Below, piece by piece: positions 1-6,983 of a DNA stretch of 28,375 nt. Positions within the stretch are counted from its first letter, which is position 1, and the number at the start of each line of letters is the position of its first letter. The stretch covers positions 1 through 28,375 of the forward strand of contig DASQWR010000166.1 of NCBI GenBank assembly GCA_035640155.1, read 5' to 3'. Both the position numbers and the translations under genes were made by a program. The stretch is from JALYQB01 sp035640155 (lineage in GTDB: Bacteria; Actinomycetota; Actinomycetes; Mycobacteriales; Pseudonocardiaceae). The notes beneath the pieces are model-generated. The model saw nothing but the letters and a program-made list of their open reading frames with translations. It was not told the DNA's origin and ran no database searches.

Positions 1-517
1 GTCTCGACCGCGAGCGAGTAGTGGATGTCCACCGCCTCGACGCCTAAAGGAGGGTTTGCCGTTAATCCCACGGTCGCCGGCGGGCACGGACCGGGCCGCC
101 GAACGAGCGTGGCCGGTCCCGCGAGCTGCGCTGTCGAACCCCGGGACCTGGACAGACGCACGTCTAAGGATCGCGATCCTGCGTCCGCCGTACCTCCTGG
201 CTACCCAGCATGGCTGGTCCCTAACCGACTGCCCGAGCCGCGCGGTGCGGCATGGGGAGAGAAATCCGTGACGGGTGCGGGGGTCACGGACCCCGGCGAG
301 CCAAGGCCCGCCCCCCGACCCCGGGTGCATCGCCTGCGGAGCTCGGTTCCATCGCCTCTCCGTGGCTCTGAGGGCGCGCTGAGCGGCCCCGTGTAGAGTT
401 GCGTCCAGCGAGCCGATTCCGTTCCGACCAGCCGGAGACAACTACGGCTCACCGATCAACTGCCCCACCTGCTGATTTCTGCGTGCCGACCCGGATTGTC
501 AACGCCTGTTCACTGAG

Positions 518-529
518 ATGACATGTCAT
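518..529. promoter_or_regulatory. 12-bp perfect palindrome, operator-like
   Basis: ATGACATGTCAT reads the same on both strands. It lies 20 bp before a long hairpin and about 105 bp upstream of a small plus-strand membrane ORF. The size and symmetry suit a dimeric repressor site (AICE control genes often encode GntR- or XRE-type repressors), but no cognate repressor is visible in the window. Function is inference. Confidence 0.3.
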
Positions 530-548
530 GGACGCCATCTGGTATCCC

Positions 549-584
549 GCCGCTGTCACCCTCAGGCGTGAGGGTGACAGCGGC
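549..584. repeat. Perfect 16-bp inverted repeat with 4-nt loop
   Basis: The arms 549-564 (GCCGCTGTCACCCTCA) and 569-584 are exact reverse complements around the loop GGCG. No T-run follows on either side, so it is not a classic intrinsic terminator, although actinobacterial terminators often lack one. Other options are a cruciform-type replication or transfer site of the mobile element, or a regulatory hairpin for the ORF that starts near 634. Confidence 0.6.
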
Positions 585-633
585 TACTACCAGTGGCGCG
601 GAGATACATCATGCTAATCAAGGGTGGTGGCTG

Positions 634-972
634 GTGAGAGACACCGCAGATGTACGGGCGTCAGGTGGGTCTGTCGTGACCGCGCCTGGCACTTGCACTC
701 GCCTCCGGCCCCGCACCTGGGCGCTGCTCGCCTTCGCGTCGTGGTTGGTGACCGCCACCGCGGTGTGGCTGTTCGCCGGCTGGGTGACGTTTGAGTATGA
801 GATTTGTTCCCCCGGCGACGACCGGGAACACCAGCACGGTGCTCGATCAAGACCGTTCCCGGTCCCGGCGGGGGGTGAGTGTGGTGAACACGCGCCGGCC
901 GAGTTGGATGCGCCGCCCGCTACCGGAGCAGCGCTTGCAGGGCCGCCAGTGCTTCCGGGACGGCGAGCGTGA
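634..972 (+). CDS. Putative small membrane protein of the mobile element
   Basis: About 112 residues from GTG at 634; an alternative GTG lies at 676. One clear transmembrane stretch, rich in Leu, Ala, Trp and Val, lies around residues 29-52, followed by an acidic turn (CSPGDD). Codon use is strongly GC3-biased up to about position 820, which supports coding. After that the frame overlaps the opposite-strand gene (1113-847) and becomes low in information, so the true C-terminus may be shorter or frameshifted. There is no recognised family. The ribosome site is weak (AGGGTGG). It could be a spread-type accessory membrane protein of the element, but that is only positional. Confidence 0.3.
   Translation: MRDTADVRASGGSVVTAPGTCTRLRPRTWALLAFASWLVTATAVWLFAGWVTFEYEICSPGDDREHQHGARSRPFPVPAGGECGEHAPAELDAPPATGAALAGPPVLPGRRA
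820..864. terminator. Nested stem-loop at the end of the leftward tra operon
   Basis: The outer arms GACCGGGAAC (820-829) and GTTCCCGGTC (855-864) pair perfectly. An inner AGCAC-G-GTGCT hairpin lies at 833-843. The structure straddles the stop codon (847-849) of the leftward zinc-centre gene, which fits a terminator or mRNA-stabilising hairpin. There is no U-tract. Confidence 0.4.
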
Positions 973-1113
973 CTTCCCGGTGCCGCTGCACCGGCCACAA
1001 GCGCTCAGCGGCCAGAACGCGCATGCCCAGCCGTAGCCGGCGAGCAGTACCACGGCGATGATCGCCACCGTGCCCGCCGGTAGGCCGCTAGCGGCAGCGG
1101 CGAGGGTGCCCAT
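847..1113 (-). CDS. Small membrane protein with DnaJ-like zinc centre (AICE)
   Basis: 88 residues starting with ATG at 1113, preceded by a good ribosome site (GGAGG, 1119-1123 on the forward strand). Residues about 14-35 form a transmembrane segment, followed by two CxxCxGxG half-motifs (CGRCSGTG and CKRCSGSG) that resemble the zinc centre of DnaJ, then a basic tail. Small proteins of this plan are common downstream of TraB translocases in actinomycete integrative elements; their role is unknown. It is the last gene of the leftward operon, separated from traB by about 135 bp carrying a strong inverted repeat. I infer a cytoplasmic zinc domain tethered to the membrane, perhaps helping conjugal spread. 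Confidence 0.7.
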   Translation of the reverse strand: MGTLAAAASGLPAGTVAIIAVVLLAGYGWACAFWPLSACGRCSGTGKSRSPSRKHWRPCKRCSGSGRRIQLGRRVFTTLTPRRDRERS

Positions 1114-1160
1114 ATCCGCCTCCTAGGCGTGGTTTCGGGTGGGTGGGTCTAGGGGGATAG

Positions 1161-1244
1161 AGCCGATAGACCGCAGGTCAGCGGGGGTGCGCGGGGTCTA
1201 GCGGAGGGTCTAGACCTATCGGCTGGGGGTCTAGACCCTCCGCT
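1161..1244. terminator. Interlocked inverted repeats after traB
   Basis: The arms 1200-1216 and 1228-1244 (17 bp, AGCGGAGGGTCTAGACC and its complement) pair perfectly around an 11-nt loop. This starts only a few bases after the traB stop at 1250-1252, as expected for a terminator or attenuator. A second pair, AGCCGATAG (1161-1169) and CTATCGGCT (1216-1224), interleaves with the first hairpin, its right half lying in the loop. The two pairings therefore compete or form a pseudoknot. Confidence 0.6.
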
Positions 1245-1249
1245 GCCCG

Positions 1250-3143
1250 CTAGGCCCCGGGCGGGTCGTCAAGAGCGGCCAGCAGGTCGGTTCGTAACAC
1301 GCCCTTGCGGTTGGTGGAGATGCCGTCGAGCCCGACCGCCCAGATCTGTTTGGTGACCACCCGGTGTGGTTTGAGCCCGGCGGCGAGCTGGTCGGGCTGC
1401 CACTGCGCGTACCTGTCGGGCCAGCGCTCGGCGAGTCGGGAACACAGCACGTCGCTGTGCGCCTTCTCGTCGGTGCCGAGCACCGCCAGCACGTCCGCGG
1501 CCACCGAGTAGGCCGGCGGGGTCGCCACCGGCATTTCCCCGAGGGCGGCACCGGTCAGGGTGCCGGCACGTTCCCTTAGTGCCCGCGCTCTGCGGCAGAT
1601 GTCTTCGGCATCCTGCCCATCGGCGAGGTAGGTCCGCACGGTGCGCCCACCCTCGATGGTGCCCGATTCCCCGGTGCCGCGGAGCAGCCCGCAGCCCTTG
1701 GCGTCCGGCTGAGCCGGGATGCGTCCAGGCCCTCGGAATATGCCCCGGCGCCGAGCACAACATCACTCACCTGCCAGCTGGTGACGCGCAGTGCGAATCG
1801 GAGCCCGAACTGGTCACGGAACCGCGCTGGGGTGCTGGTCTTGTCGGGTTTCTGCGTTGCCGCGAGCACCATCACCCCGACCGCGGGTGCGACTTTCACC
1901 AGGTCGGTGAGCACGTCCTCCAGTTCGGCACCCAGCTCCCGGTGCTCGAATGCGCGCTGCACCTCGTCGATCACCACGAGAGTAAGCGGCATGCCGAGTT
2001 GTTTGGTGCGGGACAGCTCCGGGGTGAGTTTGCCTTCCGGTGCCAACTCAGCGGGCAACGATCGCAACGTCCGATACCGGTGATCCACCTCGGCGCGGAG
2101 TTCCGTCAAGTCGTCGAGCAAGGCCCGCACCGGGTCCACCCCGGTTTCCGGGTCTGGTACGTCACCGAGCCCGAATCGGTGCGCGACTTGCACGAAACTC
2201 GTCCAGTCCGGTGACCCCTTCAGGTCGTAGACATACAGCCGGACGTGCGGGTCGAGTGCGGCGGCCAAACCGACCAGCCGAGCCGCGAACGTCTTCCCTT
2301 GCCGGGGAATCGCGCCGACCAGCAACGCGGCCCACAGCAGCGACAGGGCGACCTCGACACCGCGTTCGTCGACCCCGAACGGGAACGGTTGCCAGAAATC
2401 CACCCGCGAAGCGCGGATCAGCGGTGACGGTCCCGCGGGCACAGCGAGCGGGTCCTCATCGGCCACCCACAATGCGACCCGCCGCGCCGACCCGGACGCA
2501 CCCCGGACCCTCGACAGGAACGTTTGGCGCTCGTCGACGTCGAGCCCGGAGGCGATGTCGGTCCGCCGCAGCATCGCCCGGTCCGCGGTGGTCCCGAATG
2601 GCAGGTCGAGCACCACACGCCAGCCGTTCGCGTCGCGGTGGATCGGGGTGGCGAAGGTGACGCCGTTGTCCTCTTTCGCCAGCCCGGCCGCGATGAACGC
2701 CCGCTGCACCACATCGGCCGACAGCTTCCGCACCTTCGGGGAGAGGACCGCGGTGTCCATCAACGGACGTTCCGGGGAACGCCCCGCCCGGGCCGCGGTA
2801 CCGAGCACGGTCACCGCGGCGAGGGCTTGTGCCCACCACGGCGCGAACCGCAGCACCGCCGCGGCCACCACGAGCACCACCAGGCCGACCAGTAACACGA
2901 TCCGCCGGCCCTTGACCCGCTCGTCGCGTTGCTTCGACAGGGTGAGGTACTGCTTCGAGTCGCCCTCGCGGACCGCGGCCAGCCGAAGCGACATTCCCTC
3001 CGTGTCGTGCGCCCAGCGCACGAGGGCGAACACGATCCGCCCGAGCCCGCGGGGCACGTAACCGGCGGCCCGCAGCCCGTACAGCGGCACCCGGTCACCT
3101 CGGCGCCCTGGCCGTCGCGGTCGTCGTGCTCCGGGGCGCTCAC
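1250..3143 (-). pseudogene. TraB/FtsK-type DNA translocase, two frameshifts
   Basis: AICE and actinomycete plasmid TraB is a hexameric FtsK/SpoIIIE-like ATPase that pumps double-stranded DNA between cells. Reading across the frames gives the full family plan: an N-terminal segment, two membrane helices (about residues 80-120), Walker A GAIPRQGKT (about 277-285), Walker B LTLVVIDE (about 387-394) and a C-terminal winged-helix-like region. The natural start is GTG at 3143, overlapping the upstream stop (GTGA). The frame breaks near 3090-3092, where a run of three C (three G in the gene) should probably be four, and again near 1702-1706. Adding one base at each site gives 632 codons ending at 1250, the usual length. 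No other damage is seen, so it is either freshly inactivated or affected by sequencing indels. Confidence 0.85.
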
Positions 3144-3424
3144 CGGGCACCGCCTCGTATGCGGCGAGCTAGATCCTGGTCGTGCTGGGCTACCTCCCGG
3201 GCCAGCGCGGCTATGTCGGTCCCGATCGTGCGGAGGACGTTCAGCGCGGATCGCTCCCCGGCGCGGCGGATCAGGCCGGCGATGTTCTCCACGGTCCCCA
3301 CCTCGTCCCCGGCAAGGTGGATCAGGGACCAGCGCTCGGCTTCGGAGACCGGGATGCCACCGAGAGCGTCGAGCAGGGTGGCGAGCCGGTCGGCCTGCGA
3401 CGGCGACAGCCTCTCGGTGCTCAT
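3140..3424 (-). CDS. Small helical protein of the tra operon
   Basis: 94 residues from ATG at 3424, which overlaps the stop of the upstream zinc-ribbon gene (ATGA); its own stop overlaps the traB start (GTGA). This is tight translational coupling on both sides. The sequence is largely helical (QADRLATLLDALGG, ...IAGLIRRAG..., ...LAREVAQHDQDLARRI), with no membrane segment and no motif I can name. An in-frame GTG upstream would add 16 residues, but the ATGA overlap favours the shorter form. It is probably an accessory protein expressed with TraB; its function is unknown. Confidence 0.7.
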   Translation of the reverse strand: MSTERLSPSQADRLATLLDALGGIPVSEAERWSLIHLAGDEVGTVENIAGLIRRAGERSALNVLRTIGTDIAALAREVAQHDQDLARRIRGGAR

Positions 3425-3612
3425 GCCGCACCGCCCGTGGTCGCCACGGTCAGCTCGGCGGTGAAGTGCCACCCGCGGGGGCAGGCCGGGCAGCTCGTAC
3501 GGCCGGACGCGAAGTCCTCAGTGGACGGCTCGTAGGAGGTGCGGCAGTTCGAGCAGGTGAGCACCAGGCTCAGTGGGAGCTGCTCCGGGGTGGTCGTGAT
3601 TGGATCGTTCAC
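3421..3612 (-). CDS. Small zinc-ribbon protein, first gene of the tra operon
   Basis: 63 residues, ATG at 3612, with ribosome site AGGAG about 9 nt upstream. Two knuckles, CSNC (about residues 20-23) and CPAC (about 41-44), form a four-cysteine zinc ribbon; the rest is short and polar. The stop overlaps the next start by ATGA. Small zinc ribbons are frequent in the control/transfer operons of actinomycete mobile elements, where they may bind DNA or protein. No specific role can be assigned. The upstream 250 bp contains the operon promoter region and the repeat-rich clt-like locus. Confidence 0.7.
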   Translation of the reverse strand: MNDPITTTPEQLPLSLVLTCSNCRTSYEPSTEDFASGRTSCPACPRGWHFTAELTVATTGGAA

Positions 3613-3679
3613 GGGTCTCTCCTGGGTAGATCAGGTTTGGGATCTAGGCCCCGGCCGGCGTTACTGCGCTGTGTCGGGG

Positions 3680-3763
3680 CCGCCTCTTGCGAGGGGCTGG
3701 TGATCACCAGGAGAGGCGGACCGCGGGCAGGGCGGGTCCGCGCGAGGTCCGCAAGGGGTCCGC
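3680..3763. repeat. Candidate clt/transfer locus: nested dyad plus phased iterons
   Basis: The outer arms CCGCCTCT (3680-3687) and AGAGGCGG (3712-3719) enclose a perfect 14-bp palindrome CTGGTGATCACCAG (3697-3710). Next come an inverted GCGGACC (3716-3722), a GGGCAGGG octamer (3725-3732) and three direct GGTCCGC copies at 3735, 3746 and 3757, exactly 11 bp apart. TraB proteins of Streptomyces plasmids are known to bind short repeated 8-bp sequences at the clt locus, and clt also carries inverted repeats. The position directly upstream of the tra operon fits, but the repeats could instead be operators for the operon's repressor. Confidence 0.5.
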
Positions 3764-3880
3764 AGAATGACCGTCTACAGCCACCAACGATCAACGAGAG
3801 CAAGCGGCGAACCGGCAGCTCAGAGAGGGTGTGAGAGGAGTACGCCCAGGTAGACCAGATGTGCCCCACGCTTGCTGGCG

Positions 3881-3886
3881 TATCGT
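3881..3886 (+). promoter_or_regulatory. -10 box of a leaderless promoter
   Basis: TATCGT lies 6 nt before the GTG at 3893, the geometry of actinobacterial leaderless transcripts in which the start codon is the first transcribed triplet. No ribosome site precedes the gene, which supports this. Confidence 0.5.
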
Positions 3887-3892
3887 GAGCGT

Positions 3893-4309
3893 GTGCGTCG
3901 GTTCCTGCTCTCCCCCAAGTGGTGGGTGGGGCACGTGCTGGTCGCGCTGGCGGTCGCGGTCTTCCTGGCACTGGGTGGGTGGCAGTACGACCGGTCCCAG
4001 TCAGCTGTCGGCGACTTCCAGAACCTTGGTTACGCTCTGCAATGGCCGTTGTTCGCGGTCTTCGCGGTCTGCGCGTGGTGGCGGGTGCTCCACCTCGAAC
4101 AGCGCCGCCTCGAACAGGGCCACCTCGAGCAGCGCCACCTCGAGCAGCGGCACGCCGGCGGCGAGCTGGTGCCGCGTCCCTCGGAGCCGTCCCCGCCGTT
4201 CCGTCCCGCGCTCCACGCGCAGCCCGTCCAGGAGGACGACCCCGACGATGAGCTCGCCGCGTACAACGCCCACCTCGCCCGACTCGCCACCCGCGACGCC
4301 CAGTCCTGA
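3893..4309 (+). CDS. Conserved actinobacterial membrane protein with pentapeptide repeat
   Basis: 138 residues from GTG at 3893; an upstream TTG at 3872 is in frame, but the promoter geometry favours GTG. It begins MRRFLLSPKWWVGH, then a transmembrane helix (about residues 14-32), the motif LGGWQYDRS, and a second helix (about 50-67). This arrangement is recurrent in small actinobacterial membrane proteins encoded just before a DUF3817 protein. Then come four tandem five-residue units (LEQRR, LEQGH, LEQRH, LEQRH), encoded by four 15-bp DNA repeats, and an acidic, Pro-rich C-tail. I infer cytoplasmic N- and C-termini. Molecular function is unknown. Its end overlaps the next gene. Confidence 0.75.
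   Translation: MRRFLLSPKWWVGHVLVALAVAVFLALGGWQYDRSQSAVGDFQNLGYALQWPLFAVFAVCAWWRVLHLEQRRLEQGHLEQRHLEQRHAGGELVPRPSEPSPPFRPALHAQPVQEDDPDDELAAYNAHLARLATRDAQS
4091..4150 (+). repeat. Four tandem 15-bp units in coding sequence
   Basis: Units start at 4091, 4106, 4121 and 4136 (variants of CACCTCGAACAGCGC). They encode LEQ(R/G)(R/H) repeats, predicted to lie in a charged helix after the second membrane segment. The units keep frame, so copy number can change by slippage without breaking the gene. Confidence 0.85.
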
Positions 4310-4619
4310 CGGCCCCAGCGCTGAGGGCCTGCGCGTCCGGTTGCTCGCGTTCCGGGTGATGGCCTACGTCACCGGTGTCTTCCTGCTGGTGCTGGTCACC
4401 TCGATGGTGCTCAAGTACGGCTTCGGCAACGACGCGCTGTCCTGGAGCGCGTACGCGCACGGCTGGCTCTACATGGTCTACCTGGTGACGGTGCTGCTGC
4501 TGGGCACCGCGCTGCACTGGACCCCCGGACGGATGGTGCTCGTGATGCTGGCCGGCACGATCCCGGTGATGTCCTTCGTCGCGGAGCGCCGGGTCACCCG
4601 CAGGGTGCGGCTCGGTTGA
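4248..4619 (+). CDS. DUF3817 family membrane protein
   Basis: About 123 residues if started at ATG 4248, which has GGAGG 12 nt upstream and lies inside the previous gene; ATG 4359 would give only the core. The core carries the DUF3817 pattern: RVMAYVTGVFLLVL (helix 1), a central YGF...AHGWLYMVYL helix, a third helix after it, and a last one near GRMVLVMLAGTIPVMSF ending in ERRV. The family is found in Actinobacteria as small integral membrane proteins of unknown function. The N-terminal 35 residues are Pro/Ser/Thr-rich and probably disordered. Overlap with the upstream membrane protein suggests co-expression and perhaps a joint complex. Confidence 0.8.
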   Translation: MSSPRTTPTSPDSPPATPSPDGPSAEGLRVRLLAFRVMAYVTGVFLLVLVTSMVLKYGFGNDALSWSAYAHGWLYMVYLVTVLLLGTALHWTPGRMVLVMLAGTIPVMSFVAERRVTRRVRLG

Positions 4620-4698
4620 GGAGGCCACCGCCGACCACTCCCGGCGTGGGTCCGGCGAGCGCCGGTTACCGAGTGTCCTTGCTCGCGCAATAGGGCGC

Positions 4699-4704
4699 TA
4701 GGGT
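4699..4704 (+). promoter_or_regulatory. -10 box of a leaderless promoter
   Basis: TAGGGT lies 6 nt before the GTG at 4711, with no ribosome site in between. It is the same box and spacing as upstream of pheA at 6984. Confidence 0.55.
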
Positions 4705-4710
4705 GCCACG

Positions 4711-5577
4711 GTGTCGACGGTGTTGGACCTGCATGCGCCCGGTCCCCTCGGGTGTCCTCGGCTGTTCGCCCGGCTGGTGGACGACGCAGCGCTCTTCCCG
4801 CCCACCGCCGCGCCGATGGCCGAGGCGGTCGCCACGTACCTCGGGGCTCGGCAGCATCCGCACGCCGGGCTGGTCGGGTTTTTCCTGTGCCCGGTCTCCA
4901 AGCTCGGCGAGCTGGTGACCCGGCTCCGCTCGACACCACCCATCGAACCGCTGCCCGTCTCGCTCGTCGTCGACACCGGGCTGGGCGGGCTGCCCAAGGC
5001 GATCAATACCGCGTTGGACAACCCGCAGCTGCTCGCCGTGCGCATGATCGAGGTGCCGGCGTCGTCCGACGTGGACGCCTCCTGGCTGGTGCAGCTCACC
5101 GAGTTCGTGCCCGACGACGTGGTGCGGGTGGTGGAGCCGCGCCGCGGCCGGCCGGACTGGCTGGACGGGGTGCGCCTGGTCGCCGAGGCGGGCTGCTGGC
5201 CCAAGCTGCGCTGCGGTGGCAAGGCGTCCGAGTCGTTCCCCAGCGTGGACGAGGTGGCCGACTTCCTCGCCGTCGCGACCGGGGTAGGTCGCTCGTTCAA
5301 GGCCACCGCTGGCCTGCACCACGCCGTGCGCCACCACGACCGGGCCACCGGGCTGATCCATCACGGGCTGCTCAACATGCTCGTCGCCACCGCCCGCGCG
5401 TTGTCCGGCGGCGACGTGCACGAGGCCCTGGCCTGCACCGACGGCGCCACGTTGGCCGACGAGGCCGGCGCGCTCGACACGGATGCCGCGCGCGGGGTCC
5501 GCGAGGTGTTCGCCTGCTACGGCTCACCCTCACTCACCGAGCCGGTGACCGACCTGGAGCGCCTGGACCTGTTGTGA
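4711..5577 (+). CDS. Conserved actinobacterial protein of unknown function
   Basis: 288 residues from GTG at 4711. It is soluble, with no signal peptide or membrane helix. The sequence alternates strands and helices in a way that suggests an alpha/beta barrel-like fold: LPVSLVVDTGL, LLAVRMIEVPA, VVRVVEPRRG, GCWPKLRCGGK and SFKATAGLHHAVRH end successive strands. The late motif LHHAVRHHD, followed by HHG, is His-rich and could be a metal or active site. I do not recognise the family name, although the gene looks well conserved and fully intact. It is transcribed alone from a leaderless promoter and is convergent with the glycosidase gene that ends 47 bp further on. Confidence 0.75.
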   Translation: MSTVLDLHAPGPLGCPRLFARLVDDAALFPPTAAPMAEAVATYLGARQHPHAGLVGFFLCPVSKLGELVTRLRSTPPIEPLPVSLVVDTGLGGLPKAINTALDNPQLLAVRMIEVPASSDVDASWLVQLTEFVPDDVVRVVEPRRGRPDWLDGVRLVAEAGCWPKLRCGGKASESFPSVDEVADFLAVATGVGRSFKATAGLHHAVRHHDRATGLIHHGLLNMLVATARALSGGDVHEALACTDGATLADEAGALDTDAARGVREVFACYGSPSLTEPVTDLERLDLL

Positions 5578-5624
5578 GCCGCAGCGGGGCCCATCGGCGA
5601 ACGGCTCAGCCCGCCGGCCGTGGT

Positions 5625-6854
5625 TCAGGGCAGCGCGCAGGGATCGACGTCCTTGGCCGTGAGCACCCGGCCGACGGCCTCGTTCACGCCCTGCTCGGGC
5701 AGCGATCCGGCCGCCACCGCGGCCTGGAGGTGGTCGAGCACCTCACCGACCCGGTCTCCGGTCACCCACAGCGCCATGTCCACCCCGGCCGCCAGCGACG
5801 CGCGCACCGCCTCGGGCAGGTCGATGCGGTCGGTGATGGCCCGCATGGCGCCCAGGTCGTCGCTCATCACCAACCCGTCGAACCCGAGGTCGTCCCGCAG
5901 CAACGCGAGCGCCGCCGGGCTGATGCTCGCCGGGGTACCCGGTTCGGTCAGCCCCGGCACGTCGAGGTGGCCCATCATCACCGCCTCGGCGCCGCGACTG
6001 ATCAGCTGCCGGTAGGGAACGAGGTCGACGCCCTGCAGCTGCTCCAGCGGGGGAGTGCGCACCGCGCCGGCGTGGGAGTCGCCCGCGGCGCGGCCGTGCC
6101 CGGGAAAGTGCTTGAGGACGGGCAGCACGTCCGCGTCGCGCAGCCCCTGGGCGAACGCGTCGGCGTACTGGGTCGTGAGGGCGGGGTCGCTGCTGAAGGA
6201 GCGGTCCCCGATCACGGCGTCGTCGGGCTGGTCGGAGACGTCGACGCTGGGCGCGAGGTCGATCGTCACGCCGCGTGCCCGCAGTGCCTCGCCGCGACGG
6301 CGCGCCAGCTCGTACACCTGCAGCAGGGTGCGATCGGCGGCCATCTCTCGCGCGCTGGGCAGCTCACCGTCGAGCGCGTCGATCCGCTGCACCCGACCGC
6401 CCTCGTCGTCCACCGCGACCGCGAGCGGGATCGTGGACGCGGCCTGCACCTGCGCGAGCGCGCCGTCGGTCAGCAGGCCGGTGGCGCTGCCACCGAGGAA
6501 GATCCCGCCGACCTGGTCGTCGGCGAGGACGGCGAGCGCCTCGTCGGGGCCGCTGGCGTCCACCCCGACCATGAGGAGCTGCCCCAGTCTCTCCCGCAGC
6601 GGCAGCGCCGCGATGGCCCCCTCCGGCGTGCAGCGCGGGGTTTCGGTGGGCACCGGAGCGGGCGCCGGGCCCGGGTTGATCTCCCGGCCGGCCGGGGCGC
6701 CGTCCGGGGCGCGCCCGGCCAGCCCGACGATCCCGAGACCGAGACCGAGGGTGAGCACGGCCACGACGCCCAGCAGTGGCACTCCGCGCCACCGGGGTGG
6801 CCGCGCCCGGTGCCCCACCGGTCTGCGCAGGTCTCGCTGGGGGTTTGGCGGCAT
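5625..6854 (-). CDS. GH3 family beta-N-acetylhexosaminidase-like protein (NagZ-like)
   Basis: 409 residues from ATG at 6854. GH3 enzymes of this group cleave N-acetylglucosamine from muropeptides or other glycans by a double-displacement mechanism. Visible are an N-terminal membrane helix or signal anchor (residues about 27-45), a Pro-rich linker, then the GH3 barrel with DDEGGRVQR (149-157), the hallmark KHFPGHG (248-254, carrying the catalytic His dyad region of NagZ) and the MSDDLGAM loop (330-337) with the nucleophile Asp. The anchor implies an extracytoplasmic location, as in other Gram-positive homologues, so cell-wall recycling or turnover is likely. There is no ribosome site at this ATG; an in-frame GTG lies 12 nt upstream. 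Confidence 0.88.
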   Translation of the reverse strand: MPPNPQRDLRRPVGHRARPPRWRGVPLLGVVAVLTLGLGLGIVGLAGRAPDGAPAGREINPGPAPAPVPTETPRCTPEGAIAALPLRERLGQLLMVGVDASGPDEALAVLADDQVGGIFLGGSATGLLTDGALAQVQAASTIPLAVAVDDEGGRVQRIDALDGELPSAREMAADRTLLQVYELARRRGEALRARGVTIDLAPSVDVSDQPDDAVIGDRSFSSDPALTTQYADAFAQGLRDADVLPVLKHFPGHGRAAGDSHAGAVRTPPLEQLQGVDLVPYRQLISRGAEAVMMGHLDVPGLTEPGTPASISPAALALLRDDLGFDGLVMSDDLGAMRAITDRIDLPEAVRASLAAGVDMALWVTGDRVGEVLDHLQAAVAAGSLPEQGVNEAVGRVLTAKDVDPCALP

Positions 6855-6971
6855 CGTCACGGGCACATCGAAGTCGATCCGGCGCCGGCTCGTCCAGTCA
6901 CCAGCCGAGCAGCTGGTCACAGACCCAGGCGACCAGCTCCGGCGTCGGCTCTGGAGGCATGGAGCCCGCCG

Positions 6972-6977
6972 TAGGGT
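6972..6977 (+). promoter_or_regulatory. -10 box of the pheA promoter (leaderless)
   Basis: TAGGGT lies 6 nt before the ATG at 6984. The six intervening bases (GGGCGG) make a poor ribosome site, so leaderless translation is likely. Confidence 0.55.
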
Positions 6978-6983
6978 GGGCGG

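Larger units (their letters stand above)
1..633. other. Region with no convincing gene
   Basis: I see no supportable gene here. Open frames exist, for example from 25 and from 56 on the plus strand and 452-201 on the minus strand. Their translations are rich in Pro, Arg and Ser without domain-like pattern and without a well-spaced ribosome site. The stretch holds a 12-bp palindrome (518-529) and a perfect 16-bp inverted repeat (549-584), listed separately. It lies where the replication or excision genes of an AICE would be expected, but none is recognisable. A decayed gene cannot be excluded. Confidence 0.5.

Noticed and set aside
25..396. Open frames near the left edge, including one after AGGAGG at 49-54
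   Set aside because: The ribosome-like site is too close to the TTG at 56, the frames overlap each other, and none shows domain-like sequence.
3725..3732. GGGCAGGG as a KOPS-type FtsK orientation site
   Set aside because: A single octamer in very GC-rich DNA can occur by chance, and KOPS of this form is a feature of enterobacterial FtsK. Kept only as part of the clt-like description.
4752..6974. A very long plus-strand open frame opposite the GH3 gene
   Set aside because: It overlaps the conserved gene at 4711-5577 in another frame and is antisense to the GH3 gene; the translation is Arg/Gly/His-rich without domains. It is a GC-bias shadow.
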